DNA of 64,000 nucleotides from Rhodospirillales bacterium (GTDB taxonomy: Bacteria > Pseudomonadota > Alphaproteobacteria > SP197), in contig JACONG010000016.1 of the NCBI GenBank assembly GCA_014323865.1, forward strand, positions 379,982 through 443,981, given 5' to 3'. Both the position numbers and the translations under genes were made by a program. The notes under the pieces were generated by a model. It ran no database searches. It was not told the origin of the DNA and saw only the letters and a program-made list of their open reading frames with translations. Below, one piece after another: positions 16,815-25,427 of the stretch; position 1 is the stretch's first letter, and the number at the start of each line of letters is the position of its first letter.

Positions 16815-17750
16815 GTGAGCTTGATAGTGCTTTGTTACCCAATCTCTGGACCTGATGTCGCATCAGGACATGAGGTCCAGAGTTCGGATGCAAGCCACGG
16901 AGAACAGACACAGAATAACAGCCCGCATCCTGATCCCGATCAGGTGTCGGTGGCAGACGAAGACGAGACCCAAGCGACCGCTCGGCCAGATGAAGACACA
17001 ATGCTTGTCGCCGGCGCGGGTACATTAGGCGTTTCTCCCTGGCTTGTGGCGATCACTGTGGCGATCACACTGATATCGCTCTGCGTGTTGGCCGTTGCCG
17101 GGCTGACGGTTGTTTTTGTGATTCGTTGGCGCAACGTCGGCCAGTTTGCAGGTGTACCGAACGTGATTCCGGGAGACCGGGAATACCTGCGCCAGCAACA
17201 GGACTCACCGCAGTGGTGGTTCGACGGACTGATTCGGTCGCTCGCGCTGGAACAACAGAAGCATACGAACCACCAGCACGAAACCGTCACTTCGAAATTG
17301 GATGATGTACTTGAATCTCTGGGGATCTTTCATCAGGAACTCACGAAGAAGGACACCGACATTAAGCGTCTGAAAGAGGGTGGCGACGCCATTGTGTTCA
17401 AAAGGTACCTTGGAAGGTTCCTGAGAGTTCTGCGGAAGATGGAGGACCAGGCCGAGGACATGGAGCGGAACGGACAGGACGCCACGATGCTGAAGCAGTT
17501 CGCGGAGCTGCTGGAGGACGCCCTCTTTGAATGCGGTCTGAAACGATACCGACCCGACATCGATTCCAAATATCAGGATGCGCCCGGTGTTGCGGATCGA
17601 CCGAAGGAGATCCCGACAGACGATCCCGCCAAACATCTCCACATCGCAGAGATTCTGTGCGAAGGCTTCGTCATGCACACGGCCGCAGGGCCTGAGTATG
17701 TACAGAAGGCGGAGGTTAGTATGTTCGTTCATCAGGCTCGCGAGGATTGA
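16815..17750 (+). CDS. Membrane-anchored GrpE-like nucleotide exchange factor
   Basis: The product is 311 residues from GTG 16815. A hydrophobic N-terminus (SLIVLCYPISG) resembles a short signal or first membrane helix. A polar linker rich in D/E/S/T/P runs to about residue 70, followed by a long membrane helix at about 75-103 (ITVAITLISLCVLAVAGLTV). The cytoplasmic part has a coiled coil (about 135-185) and a C-terminal GrpE-head-like section: LLEDALFECGLKRYRPDI, EIPTDDPAKHLHIAEILCEG and EYVQKAEVSMFV. In GrpE the same order (PTDDP, then hydrophobic strands, then A-x-V) ends the protein. It is two bases from the Hsp70 gene, supporting a role as its exchange factor. ATG 17001 or TTG 16809 are alternative starts. 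Confidence 0.65.
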   Translation: MSLIVLCYPISGPDVASGHEVQSSDASHGEQTQNNSPHPDPDQVSVADEDETQATARPDEDTMLVAGAGTLGVSPWLVAITVAITLISLCVLAVAGLTVVFVIRWRNVGQFAGVPNVIPGDREYLRQQQDSPQWWFDGLIRSLALEQQKHTNHQHETVTSKLDDVLESLGIFHQELTKKDTDIKRLKEGGDAIVFKRYLGRFLRVLRKMEDQAEDMERNGQDATMLKQFAELLEDALFECGLKRYRPDIDSKYQDAPGVADRPKEIPTDDPAKHLHIAEILCEGFVMHTAAGPEYVQKAEVSMFVHQARED

Positions 17751-17752
17751 GC

Positions 17753-19267
17753 ATGTCTGCAATCGTTGGCATTGACCTTGGCACCACATTCTCGGCGGTC
17801 GCAAGACTGGATGATGCAGGACGCCCTGTCATCGTTCACAACTCGGACGGTCAGAACATCACGCCGTCGGTTGTTCACTTTGAAGAGCCGGGTTCACCCG
17901 CGATCGTCGGCGAAGACGCGCGAAAAATGTGGGGTCGGGATAACACCCGAACGCAGGGCCGGTTCAAACGCGACATGGGAACCGATACGATGTATCGGAT
18001 GGTCGCCGGGGATATGACGCCGACGGACCTTAGTGCGCTGGTCCTGCAACACCTGAAGTCGGAAACGGAGAAGGCCATCGGACCAATCCGCGAGGCGGTT
18101 GTAACCGTTCCGGCCAACTTCGCCAACGAGGCCCGCGAGGCAACACTCGCCGCTGCAAAAATCGCCGGGATCGACGTCAAATACATCATCAACGAGCCGA
18201 CCGCTGCGGCACTCTACTTCGCCCAGCAATCGGGTGAGGATCTCAGAGGCATCTATGCCGTGTTCGACCTTGGCGGTGGCACCTTTGATGTCACGATCGT
18301 GCGCGTGTCGGGGAACGACGTCGAGGTCCTGGGTTCCGAAGGTGTCAGCAGACTTGGCGGTGACGACTTTGACGGAAAGATGTTTGATCTCGTCGCAGCA
18401 AGATACGCGGAGATGACGGGTGGCCAGCTGACCAAGGACGACTACCCTCCAAGCGATCGCGAGGAAGACAAGAAGTCGCTCAGTCGGCGCGAGAAGGTCA
18501 TCGTCAATACAGTCGGTGATCAGGGCCGGATCAACATCAACGTGACGCGGGCTGAATACGAAGAGGCGATCTCGTCTTACATCGCTCAGATGGAAATGCT
18601 CTGCGAGTCGGCTCTTGATGAAGCCAAGGTCAGTGCTTCCCGGATCGACGCTGTGATCCTTGCCGGCGGTAGCACCCGAACGCCTGCGGTACAGAGATGT
18701 GTTTCTGAGGTCTTCGGCAAAAACCCTGTCACCTTCGGCAACCCAGACGAAGTTGTCGCACTAGGTGCCGCACTCTATGCGGCGGTCCGGACTGACAGCG
18801 CCAATCTCAACGCGATTCAACGGAACAAGATCGAAAGCATCAATCTTCAAGAGAGGACACATAAGTACTTTGGCACGCTGGCGATCAGGTTCAACGAGGA
18901 ACGTCAAAGCAAAGAGCTTGAGAACTCGATCGTGATTGCAAAGAACACGAAAATCCCGTGTTCGGTCTCCAAATCCTATTACACGCGCGCGGACGGCCAG
19001 ACTCAGGTTACGTGCCGAATCACGGAAGCCAATGCGCCGGAGAGCGATCCGAAATTCGTCAAGATCATCTGGGAAGGCGATCTGACGCTGCCAGCTGGAC
19101 GACCTGCCGGTCAGGAGATCAGCGTCACGTTCAGCTACACCGACAATCAGACGATGCGATGTACCTTCACCGACGTCGCAACAGGCACATCAAAGGAGAT
19201 TGACCTTTCGATGGCGCAAAGCGAAGCGGTCCAAGAGTTTGATATTGAGAAGTTCACGGTGGAATAA
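17753..19267 (+). CDS. Short Hsp70-family (DnaK-like) protein
   Basis: A 504-residue Hsp70. The nucleotide-binding domain is complete: phosphate 1 loop VGIDLGTTFSAV (residues 5-16), INEPTAAALYFAQ, phosphate 2 AVFDLGGGTFDVTIV (about 170-184) and the adenosine motif ILAGGSTRTPAVQ (about 301-313). DnaK is about 130 residues longer. Here the DVLLLDV-type linker is replaced by NKIESINLQERTHKYFG. The substrate-binding part is only about 130 residues of beta-rich sequence, with no helical lid. It ends 3 bases before the TerB/J gene. It is not the housekeeping dnaK. It most likely works with its neighbours, a GrpE-like protein and a J-like protein, on membrane-proximal clients. Confidence 0.9.
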   Translation: MSAIVGIDLGTTFSAVARLDDAGRPVIVHNSDGQNITPSVVHFEEPGSPAIVGEDARKMWGRDNTRTQGRFKRDMGTDTMYRMVAGDMTPTDLSALVLQHLKSETEKAIGPIREAVVTVPANFANEAREATLAAAKIAGIDVKYIINEPTAAALYFAQQSGEDLRGIYAVFDLGGGTFDVTIVRVSGNDVEVLGSEGVSRLGGDDFDGKMFDLVAARYAEMTGGQLTKDDYPPSDREEDKKSLSRREKVIVNTVGDQGRININVTRAEYEEAISSYIAQMEMLCESALDEAKVSASRIDAVILAGGSTRTPAVQRCVSEVFGKNPVTFGNPDEVVALGAALYAAVRTDSANLNAIQRNKIESINLQERTHKYFGTLAIRFNEERQSKELENSIVIAKNTKIPCSVSKSYYTRADGQTQVTCRITEANAPESDPKFVKIIWEGDLTLPAGRPAGQEISVTFSYTDNQTMRCTFTDVATGTSKEIDLSMAQSEAVQEFDIEKFTVE

Positions 19268-19270
19268 ACC

Positions 19271-20545
19271 ATGGAAGTATTTCTCGACGTTTGGGTTGCG
19301 CTCTTTATCATCTTTATTATCGTCTGTGGCTTGCTTGGTGCGCTCTCTATATTGTGCAAGGCGGTACTGGGCCTGTTCGGAACTGTCGGCGCTGCCTTTC
19401 GAACAGCGACGGGGCGGGGTTCGTTTACCGAGAACCTTCAGGCCGAGTTTCGCGGACTCAGGCCTTTCGAGATCAAATGCAAGCGGGTCCCCGCCAACAG
19501 CGATGTGTCCTTTGAAGTCATCGAAATCAAGGCCAAGGGCGTGTTCCCTGTTTCCAGACGTCGCAGGCTCGCCTTCATCATTTCTGTCCTTGACGAGACA
19601 ACCGATCAGTTGAAGCCGGTTCACTCGGTTGTCGATGCGTTTCAGGAACCTGAGACCATTTGCTACCAGCACCGCGTTGAGGTCGGGGAGGTCGACCCGG
19701 GTAGCGGTTTCATTTCGTGGGTCCGGGCCGGAGTCGTCGTTCCCGCTATGCTGGTTCCGCCCGTCGGCGGCGAACGCAAGCTCCTTGTCGTCCTGCGCTT
19801 GGTTGATCTTGATCAAAAGGCGAATATCAACAAGGGCTTCGGTGAAAAGAACGATGCTGCCGTTGTGGGTCAGCACGTCCTCCACATCACGCAAACCTTC
19901 AAGACTAAAGGCTACGAGGAACAGGCCGAAGCGGAAAACGAAAGTAGAGCCTTGACCGTCAAACTCGCCGTGGCCGTCGCCATGGCCGATGGCTCTATGG
20001 ACGAAACCGAGGCCCAAACCATCTCTGCCTGGATCACAAAGTCGCTCTCCGAACTTCAGGGAGCTCGCCGGAAACGTGTCAAGGAGGTGAGCAATAAAGC
20101 CTTCAAGGAAGCCTACAAATTGGCGCAGCGATCCGAACTTTCGTTGTCTCAGATAACAGCCGACCTCAACGTGCTTGCTGATGAACCATACAAGTATCAG
20201 GCTGTTGAACTCTGCTTTGACGTCATGGCGGCCGATGGGCATGCCGATCCGGACGAGATTGAGACCATCTGCAGAATCGCGTCTGCGTTGGACATCAATT
20301 ACGACGAGTTGCAGAAGATGAAAGACCAGAGAATGGTCAAACTCTCCCCTCCAACGGGCGCCGAAAGTGCGGAGGCGATACTCGGCATTGACCCCACTTG
20401 GTCAAAAGAGCGTGTGCGAAAGTACCTGCGAGGCGAGTTTGCCAAATGGAACGGACGACTTAACTCTCTCTCCGATCCGGACGAACGACAACGAGCCCAA
20501 GAAATGCTCAATCTGATTGCAGAACAGCGCAAAAAACATGTGTGA
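19271..20545 (+). CDS. Membrane protein with TerB domain and degenerate J-like domain
   Basis: The 424-residue protein starts with a membrane helix at about 5-38 (ALFIIFIIVCGLLGALSIL). A beta-rich region to about 215 follows that I do not recognise. A TerB-like helical domain (about 225-345) has AVAMADGSMDETEAQTISAW and a second half FDVMAADGHADPDEIETICR; this D-G-x-x-D-x-x-E pattern is the TerB acidic metal-binding signature. The last 60 residues fit a J domain: AILGIDPTWSKERVRKYLRG, EFAKWNGRLN, then RAQEMLNLIAEQRKKH. The HPD tripeptide is replaced by NGR. DjlA also joins TerB and J domains on a membrane anchor. The end overlaps the peptidase start by 8 bases. Confidence 0.75.
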   Translation: MEVFLDVWVALFIIFIIVCGLLGALSILCKAVLGLFGTVGAAFRTATGRGSFTENLQAEFRGLRPFEIKCKRVPANSDVSFEVIEIKAKGVFPVSRRRRLAFIISVLDETTDQLKPVHSVVDAFQEPETICYQHRVEVGEVDPGSGFISWVRAGVVVPAMLVPPVGGERKLLVVLRLVDLDQKANINKGFGEKNDAAVVGQHVLHITQTFKTKGYEEQAEAENESRALTVKLAVAVAMADGSMDETEAQTISAWITKSLSELQGARRKRVKEVSNKAFKEAYKLAQRSELSLSQITADLNVLADEPYKYQAVELCFDVMAADGHADPDEIETICRIASALDINYDELQKMKDQRMVKLSPPTGAESAEAILGIDPTWSKERVRKYLRGEFAKWNGRLNSLSDPDERQRAQEMLNLIAEQRKKHV

Positions 20546-21638
20546 CAGATTTGAGGTCGCAAGACGGTTCGCTATGGCGATCCGCTACGGCGGTGAAGTT
20601 GATCTCGCCAGCCAAAGCGTGAACATCGCACGGTCATCGGTGTGGTCGCATCTGAGCAGTACCGGTCTGGAGATTTCGCACGACGTATTACCGACCGTCG
20701 CCAGTGTCCTTGACGATTGCTGCGATCGTCTCTTGTTGCCTCCGGACGGCGTTCGCGGGTTCGTGTATGCCGCGCCCGAGATTCAAGCATCGTGCATGCC
20801 GATTGATGATCAATCCTGCGTCATCAGGCTTTCCTCGAGCCTCGTGGAAAAGTTTGATGACCAGGAACTCGCCTTCATCATCGGTCATGAGTTGGGGCAT
20901 TTTCTTCTGGGTCATGGCCTAGCCGATGAGCCCGAACGCGGTACTGTTGAGTATTTTGCCCTCTCTCGAGCGCAGGAACTGTCGTGTGATCGCATCGGAC
21001 TTGTATCGGCCCGCAATCCGGATGCTGCGTTGCGGTCGATCATGAAGATGACCTCCGGATTGTCGGCAGACTATCTACGATTCGATATTGCTGCCTATCT
21101 TCGTGATACAATGCGCACAGTCAAGGCATATACTGAATGCAACATAGCTTTTGCCACACACCCAAGCATGCCTGTTCGCACACGCTGCCTTTTGTGGTTT
21201 TCTCAGTTTGCGGAGACTCACTATCCCAGATTTGACAGCAAGGAAGCCCAAACTGACTTTGAAGTTCTTGATCATCGGGTTCGTAGTGATGTCACTCGCT
21301 ACGTTGAGAAGCCGGTAACATCCATGATTGAAACCACAAGAAGGCGCGTTTCAAGTTGGATCTGGCTCGCCGCAGCTGTCAGCGACGGAAAGCTGTCCCG
21401 TCGGGAGCAGGATACCTTGACGGAGAAGTTCGGCGCTGACTTCGTGAACAAGGCGCGAAGGAACTTCACCGGACTGAGTAGCGATGACGTACGGTTGTTC
21501 GTTTGCGAGCGGGCAAGAGCAGAGATCGGCGAACTTCTCACAATGGCGCCGAGCACTTCAAAGACCTTCGTCGACGATGAGATAAATGCCAGCGAGATTG
21601 AATTTCTGCCGGAGGGAATGAAGAGCGTGGTTCGCTGA
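20538..21638 (+). CDS. M48-family zinc metallopeptidase
   Basis: The 366-residue protein has the zinc motif AFIIGHELGHFLLGHG (HExxH) at about residues 115-130 and the third-ligand helix SRAQELSCDRIGL about 45 residues later. This pattern is that of M48 (Ste24/HtpX/BepA-like) peptidases. A further HPSMPVRTRCL segment matches the conserved H-P-x-x-x-x-R of the family. No membrane helices are predicted before the active site, unlike HtpX. The last 130 residues contain IWLAAAVSDGKLSRREQDTL, which resembles a TerB helix pair. ATG 20538 overlaps the TerB/J stop by 8 bases, so translation is coupled. It is the last gene of the module. Confidence 0.85.
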   Translation: MCDRFEVARRFAMAIRYGGEVDLASQSVNIARSSVWSHLSSTGLEISHDVLPTVASVLDDCCDRLLLPPDGVRGFVYAAPEIQASCMPIDDQSCVIRLSSSLVEKFDDQELAFIIGHELGHFLLGHGLADEPERGTVEYFALSRAQELSCDRIGLVSARNPDAALRSIMKMTSGLSADYLRFDIAAYLRDTMRTVKAYTECNIAFATHPSMPVRTRCLLWFSQFAETHYPRFDSKEAQTDFEVLDHRVRSDVTRYVEKPVTSMIETTRRRVSSWIWLAAAVSDGKLSRREQDTLTEKFGADFVNKARRNFTGLSSDDVRLFVCERARAEIGELLTMAPSTSKTFVDDEINASEIEFLPEGMKSVVR

Positions 21639-21643
21639 ATTGG

Positions 21644-22252
21644 TCACTGCGCACTGTAATCCTCCTCTTCTCGATTCCAGTAATGCGGTGCGGTCAGACG
21701 GGTAGCGACAATGTAGAGCAGGATCGAGCCGACCGAGCTCGCCGTCTTGAAGGTGACCCAGTCGTCTGACGACAGCACCCGCCATGCGATCTCATTGGCG
21801 ACAGCCCCGGCGAAGGCAAGGCCGATCCACCGCCAAGTCAAGACACGCCAGCCCTTCTTTGTGAGAAAGACGAAACTGCCCAGGGCACGTTCCAGGATCG
21901 AGGGATCAAGGCGCAGGCCGATGAACAGCGCAAGCGCGAAAAGAAGATTGGCAACGGTTGGCTTCACCTTGATGAAGGTTTCGTCCTGAAAGACCAGGCT
22001 CAGACCGCCGAGGATCAGGACGAGCGCCAAGATCACCAACCCCAGAGCCGGGATCTTGCGCTCGGTGATCCAGCCGACCGTCACGCACAGCGCAGTTGCC
22101 ACCATCACGGCTGCGGTCGCCACCATCAGGCCGCCGAACCAGTTGGCGACGAAGAACACCGCGACAGGTCCAAGTTCCAACCCCATATGGCGGTTGAGAT
22201 AACGTTCGTGGAAGCTCACGAGTTTTCCGGTTGACCATGTCACAGTTGTCAT
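21644..22252 (-). CDS. yciB: Inner membrane-spanning protein YciB (septation protein A)
   Basis: This 202-residue protein has five to six membrane helices and matches the YciB/IspA (intracellular septation) family. Typical segments are GPVAVFFVANWFGGLMVAT, GGLSLVFQDETFIKVKPTV and LGSFVFLTKKGWRVLTWRW, then ANEIAWR. The E. coli protein affects envelope integrity and septation. The gene faces the accessory module tail to tail, with only five bases between the stops. It therefore marks the right border of the module. Motifs are intact. Confidence 0.93.
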   Translation of the reverse strand: MTTVTWSTGKLVSFHERYLNRHMGLELGPVAVFFVANWFGGLMVATAAVMVATALCVTVGWITERKIPALGLVILALVLILGGLSLVFQDETFIKVKPTVANLLFALALFIGLRLDPSILERALGSFVFLTKKGWRVLTWRWIGLAFAGAVANEIAWRVLSSDDWVTFKTASSVGSILLYIVATRLTAPHYWNREEEDYSAQ

Positions 22253-22371
22253 CCTTATCAGGACTGTGGCCGTCGTCGCCAGAGCCGATCGATGATCGTC
22301 ATCGTGTTCAGCGCCATGCTCCAGCAGCGCCCTTCATCGACCATGTTCATGTTCGTGAAGGAGCAACCACG

Positions 22372-23118
22372 ATGAACCCCGAGGAGGTTTCCGAACTGAT
22401 CGCGCGCGAGAACACGCGTTTTAGCCAATCCCGTCCTCGTTCGGCCGACCTGCTGGAAAGGCGACAGCATCAATGCTGTCGGGTGTACCCATGTCCTGGA
22501 TGCGCGGGCTCATGCACCACGATCCGGTCCATGTCGTGTCGGGCAGCAGCGCCGTGTTCACCGACGTCGACGGTCATAGCTACATCGACTTCAACCATGC
22601 CGATCTGTCGTCGACCGTTGGCTACGGCATCAAGGTCGTGACCGATGCCATCGCGCCACGCATGGCCGACGGCGCACAGTTCCTGCTTCCCGTCGAGGAT
22701 TCGATCTGGGTTTCCGAGGAACTCGGCTGTCGTTTTGGGCCGAGTCACTGGCAACACACACTTTCGGCATCGGCAGCCAACACGGAGGCGATCCGGCTGT
22801 CGCGCATGGCCACCAGCCGGGACGGCGTCCTGATGTTCGACGGCAGCTATCACGGTCACATCGGCAAGACCTTGGTCAACTGCTGCCATGAGGAGCCGCA
22901 GTCGACCTCGCTGGACATGGCACGCGACCACGGCCGGCACACCACTGTGGTGCCGTTCAACGAACTCGCGGCGTCCGAGATGGTGCTGGCGAAAGGTGAA
23001 ACCGCCTGCGTGATGATCGAACCCGCGCTGACCAACGTGAATCTCATCTTGCCACAGGACAGCTTCATCGCCGACGAGACCCATACGCACATGTTCGCCT
23101 TTGGCGGGCTCGTCCCCC
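22372..23118 (+). pseudogene. Class III aminotransferase (GSA aminomutase-like), frameshifted and truncated
   Basis: ATG 22372, preceded by GAAGGAG, opens MNPEEVSELIARENTRFSQS. A frameshift at about 22453 is needed to reach ATASMLSGVPMSWMRGLM. The reading continues FTDVDGHSYIDFNHADLSST, GSYHGHIGKTLVN and CVMIEPALTNVNLILPQDSF, matching glutamate-1-semialdehyde-like aminotransferases. Homology stops at about 23118, before the PLP lysine region and C-terminal domain, where the opposing VOC gene begins. With the catalytic lysine missing, the product could not be active. Confidence 0.82.
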
Positions 23119-23137
23119 GTCCGGCTCTGGGTCTCGG

Positions 23138-23986
23138 TCAGCTCTCGAACACTAGGGCGATGCCGCAGGCGTCTTCGGCCGCGACCATCACCGATGCCGC
23201 ATCCCGCAGAATGGGCACGCCGCTTTTGGCAAGGTGCCCGGCGGTATTGCCCAGGTCATTTACGGCAAGCGTGACCACGGCCGGGCACCGTGCTTCGCCG
23301 GGCACCGGCAGGAGATCGGGGTAAAGCGCATTGAGATCGTCGTGGCTTGCGAAGACAACCGTCTGACCGCCAGCACGAACCGTGACGGTGTTATCGGTCA
23401 TGGCGACGGCTGCGCCACCGAACAGCCGCTCCAGGGCGGCAACACTGGACAGTGGCTCCGCTGCCGGAATGACGACACTCGCGATCCGGCGGGCGCCGTT
23501 GGGATGGCGCAACCAGTCAGGTCGGCGCACGAGTTCGGGCGTGAGGTGCCGGCACAGGAACATCGGGATCAGCGGTGTCGCGTCAGCCGGAAGATGGAGA
23601 ATGTGGAAGCGCGGCTCGCTGGTACCCTCGTCACCTTCCAGCAGGCGTGAAAGATCCTTCGGATCGTCCGGCTCGATCCCGGCCTCGCGAAGTGTGGCGG
23701 CCGACGCCTCGGCATCTTTCGAGGCAAAGGCGACAGCGGAAAGCCCCCTACCCTGCTTTCGTTCACCGCGATGCGCGGCATTGGCAGCCAACTCCGAAGG
23801 ATCGACGACACCGATCAGTTCAAGATAGTCGTTCTCGAACATGGTGCAGTAGTTGCCCGTGCCCCACTGCGGATGGCGGCCACGGGGCGTCATGGTGAAG
23901 CCGAGGCGCGCCCAGACGTCGCGCGCACCATCAAGATCGTCGGTATCGACCACAAGATGGTCGATCCCCGAGACGGCACCGGTCAT
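23138..23986 (-). CDS. VOC family protein (glyoxalase-like)
   Basis: The 282-residue protein has an N-terminal VOC/glyoxalase-like domain: IDHLVVDTDDLDGARDVWAR, LGFTMTPRGRHPQWGTGNYC and YLELIGVVDPSE. A second, weaker VOC-like half follows (SSVAALERLFGG, then LAVNDLGNTAGHLAK). This arrangement fits the Glyoxalase_3 group, whose metal-dependent reactions vary. The substrate is not evident. The start lies 1 base after the apt stop, on the same strand as apt and mtnP, so it belongs to that transcript. The stop is just beyond the truncated aminotransferase. Confidence 0.82.
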   Translation of the reverse strand: MTGAVSGIDHLVVDTDDLDGARDVWARLGFTMTPRGRHPQWGTGNYCTMFENDYLELIGVVDPSELAANAAHRGERKQGRGLSAVAFASKDAEASAATLREAGIEPDDPKDLSRLLEGDEGTSEPRFHILHLPADATPLIPMFLCRHLTPELVRRPDWLRHPNGARRIASVVIPAAEPLSSVAALERLFGGAAVAMTDNTVTVRAGGQTVVFASHDDLNALYPDLLPVPGEARCPAVVTLAVNDLGNTAGHLAKSGVPILRDAASVMVAAEDACGIALVFES

Positions 23987-23987
23987 C

Positions 23988-24515
23988 TCAGGTGCCCTCG
24001 AACTGGATCAGCGCGTGATAGGGTACATTGAGCTTGTCGAGCACTGCGGCACCGCCGAGGTCGGGCAGTTCGATGACGAAGCCGCAGGAAACGACCTCTG
24101 CACCGGCCCGACGTAACAGCTCGATGCCCGCCGCCGTGGTTCCGCCGGTCGCAATCAGATCGTCAACGACGAGCACGCGTGCGCCCTGTTCGACAGCATC
24201 CTCATGGATTTCGACCCGGTCAGTGCCGTACTCCAGAGCATAATTCATGCCGATCGTTTTCCACGGCAGCTTGCCCTTCTTGCGGATCGGGATGAAGCCG
24301 ACCGAGAGCTGATGCGCCATCGCCCCACCCAGGATGAAGCCACGCGCCTCGATACCCGCGACCGCGTCGATTTCCCGGCCGGTATAGGGCTGGATTAGCT
24401 CGTCCACGGTCCGGCGAAATCCGCGCGCGTCGGCGAACAGCGTCGTGATGTCGCGGAACATGATCCCCTCGTGGGGATAGTCCGGGATCGAACGGATCAG
24501 ACTCTTCAGGTCCAT
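23988..24515 (-). CDS. apt: Adenine phosphoribosyltransferase
   Basis: Apt makes AMP from adenine and PRPP. The 175-residue protein has the family N-terminus [20 protein letters not shown], the hood region [24 protein letters not shown] and the PRPP loop [19 protein letters not shown]. It lies 3 bases downstream of mtnP. This is biochemically sensible: MTA phosphorylase releases adenine, which Apt salvages. Length and motifs are complete. Confidence 0.97.
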   Translation of the reverse strand: MDLKSLIRSIPDYPHEGIMFRDITTLFADARGFRRTVDELIQPYTGREIDAVAGIEARGFILGGAMAHQLSVGFIPIRKKGKLPWKTIGMNYALEYGTDRVEIHEDAVEQGARVLVVDDLIATGGTTAAGIELLRRAGAEVVSCGFVIELPDLGGAAVLDKLNVPYHALIQFEGT

Positions 24516-24518
24516 GAA

Positions 24519-25391
24519 TCAGCCCAGAACACGACCGGCGACCGCATCAAGCTTGTCGAGCAGCGCGTGATCCCGGTGGTTGGGATCAGTGATGATGGCA
24601 AAATCAAGGGCCCGGTCGCAACCTTCGCTGCAGGGATGGTCACGCTGGCCCACGCGTAAGGCGAGCGCCTTGACTAGCTTGCGGGCGTTGTCGGCATTGG
24701 CGTGCAACACCTCGATGATCTGCTCGACCGTGACTGCACCGTGGTCCTCGTGCCAGCAGTCATAGTCCGTGACCATGGCGACAGTGGCGTAGCAGAATTC
24801 CGCCTCACGGGCGAGCCGTGCCTCGGGCATCGCTGTCATGCCGATGACGTCCATGTTCCACGAGCGATAGAGGCTCGATTCGGCAAGCGTCGAGAACTGC
24901 GGTCCCTCGATGCAGAGATAGGCACCGCCGCGCACCATGGTGATACCGGCCTCGTCGCCCGCCGCCGCGATATGGTCGCTGAGGCGGGCGCAGGTCGGGT
25001 GCGCCAGCGAGACATGTGCCACACAACCGTTGCCGAAGAAGCTGCGCTCGCGGCTGTTCGTGCGGTCGACGTACTGGTCGCACAAAACGAACGTGCCGGG
25101 GCTGAGCTCCTCGCGGAACGATCCGACCGCGGCGATCGAGATGACATCAGTCACGCCCAGCCGCTTGAGTGCGTCGATGTTGGCGCGGGCGTTGATCCCG
25201 GTTGGCGAGATCGCATGACCACGTCCGTGACGCGGCAGGAAGACAATGCGCTGGCCATCAAGCGTACCGTCGAGCAACTGGTCCGATGGTGAGCCCCACG
25301 GCGTCTCCACGGTCACCCAGCGTGCATCGGTCAGGCCATCGATGTCATAGACACCACTGCCGCCAAGGATGCCAAGAACGTTTTCGGTCAT
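24519..25391 (-). CDS. mtnP: S-methyl-5'-thioadenosine phosphorylase
   Basis: MtnP splits methylthioadenosine to adenine and methylthioribose 1-phosphate. The 290-residue protein shows VLGILGGSGVYDIDGL at the N-terminus, FLPRHGRGHAISPTGINARA, ISIAAVGSFREELSPG and the substrate loop GPQFSTLAESSLYR. NVIGMT-like DVIGMTAMPEARLAREAEFC follows, as in MTAP. It is followed by apt and the VOC gene, and preceded by petC on the same strand. The bc1-mtnP-apt order is common in alphaproteobacteria. Confidence 0.96.
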   Translation of the reverse strand: MTENVLGILGGSGVYDIDGLTDARWVTVETPWGSPSDQLLDGTLDGQRIVFLPRHGRGHAISPTGINARANIDALKRLGVTDVISIAAVGSFREELSPGTFVLCDQYVDRTNSRERSFFGNGCVAHVSLAHPTCARLSDHIAAAGDEAGITMVRGGAYLCIEGPQFSTLAESSLYRSWNMDVIGMTAMPEARLAREAEFCYATVAMVTDYDCWHEDHGAVTVEQIIEVLHANADNARKLVKALALRVGQRDHPCSEGCDRALDFAIITDPNHRDHALLDKLDAVAGRVLG

Positions 25392-25427
25392 CGCCCGGCG
25401 CCCCTCCGGTCAGTTCTGATTACGACC

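Noticed and set aside
17753-19267. Idea that this is the housekeeping dnaK operon
   Set aside because: The protein is about 130 residues too short, lacks the linker and lid, and its partners are membrane-bound and divergent.
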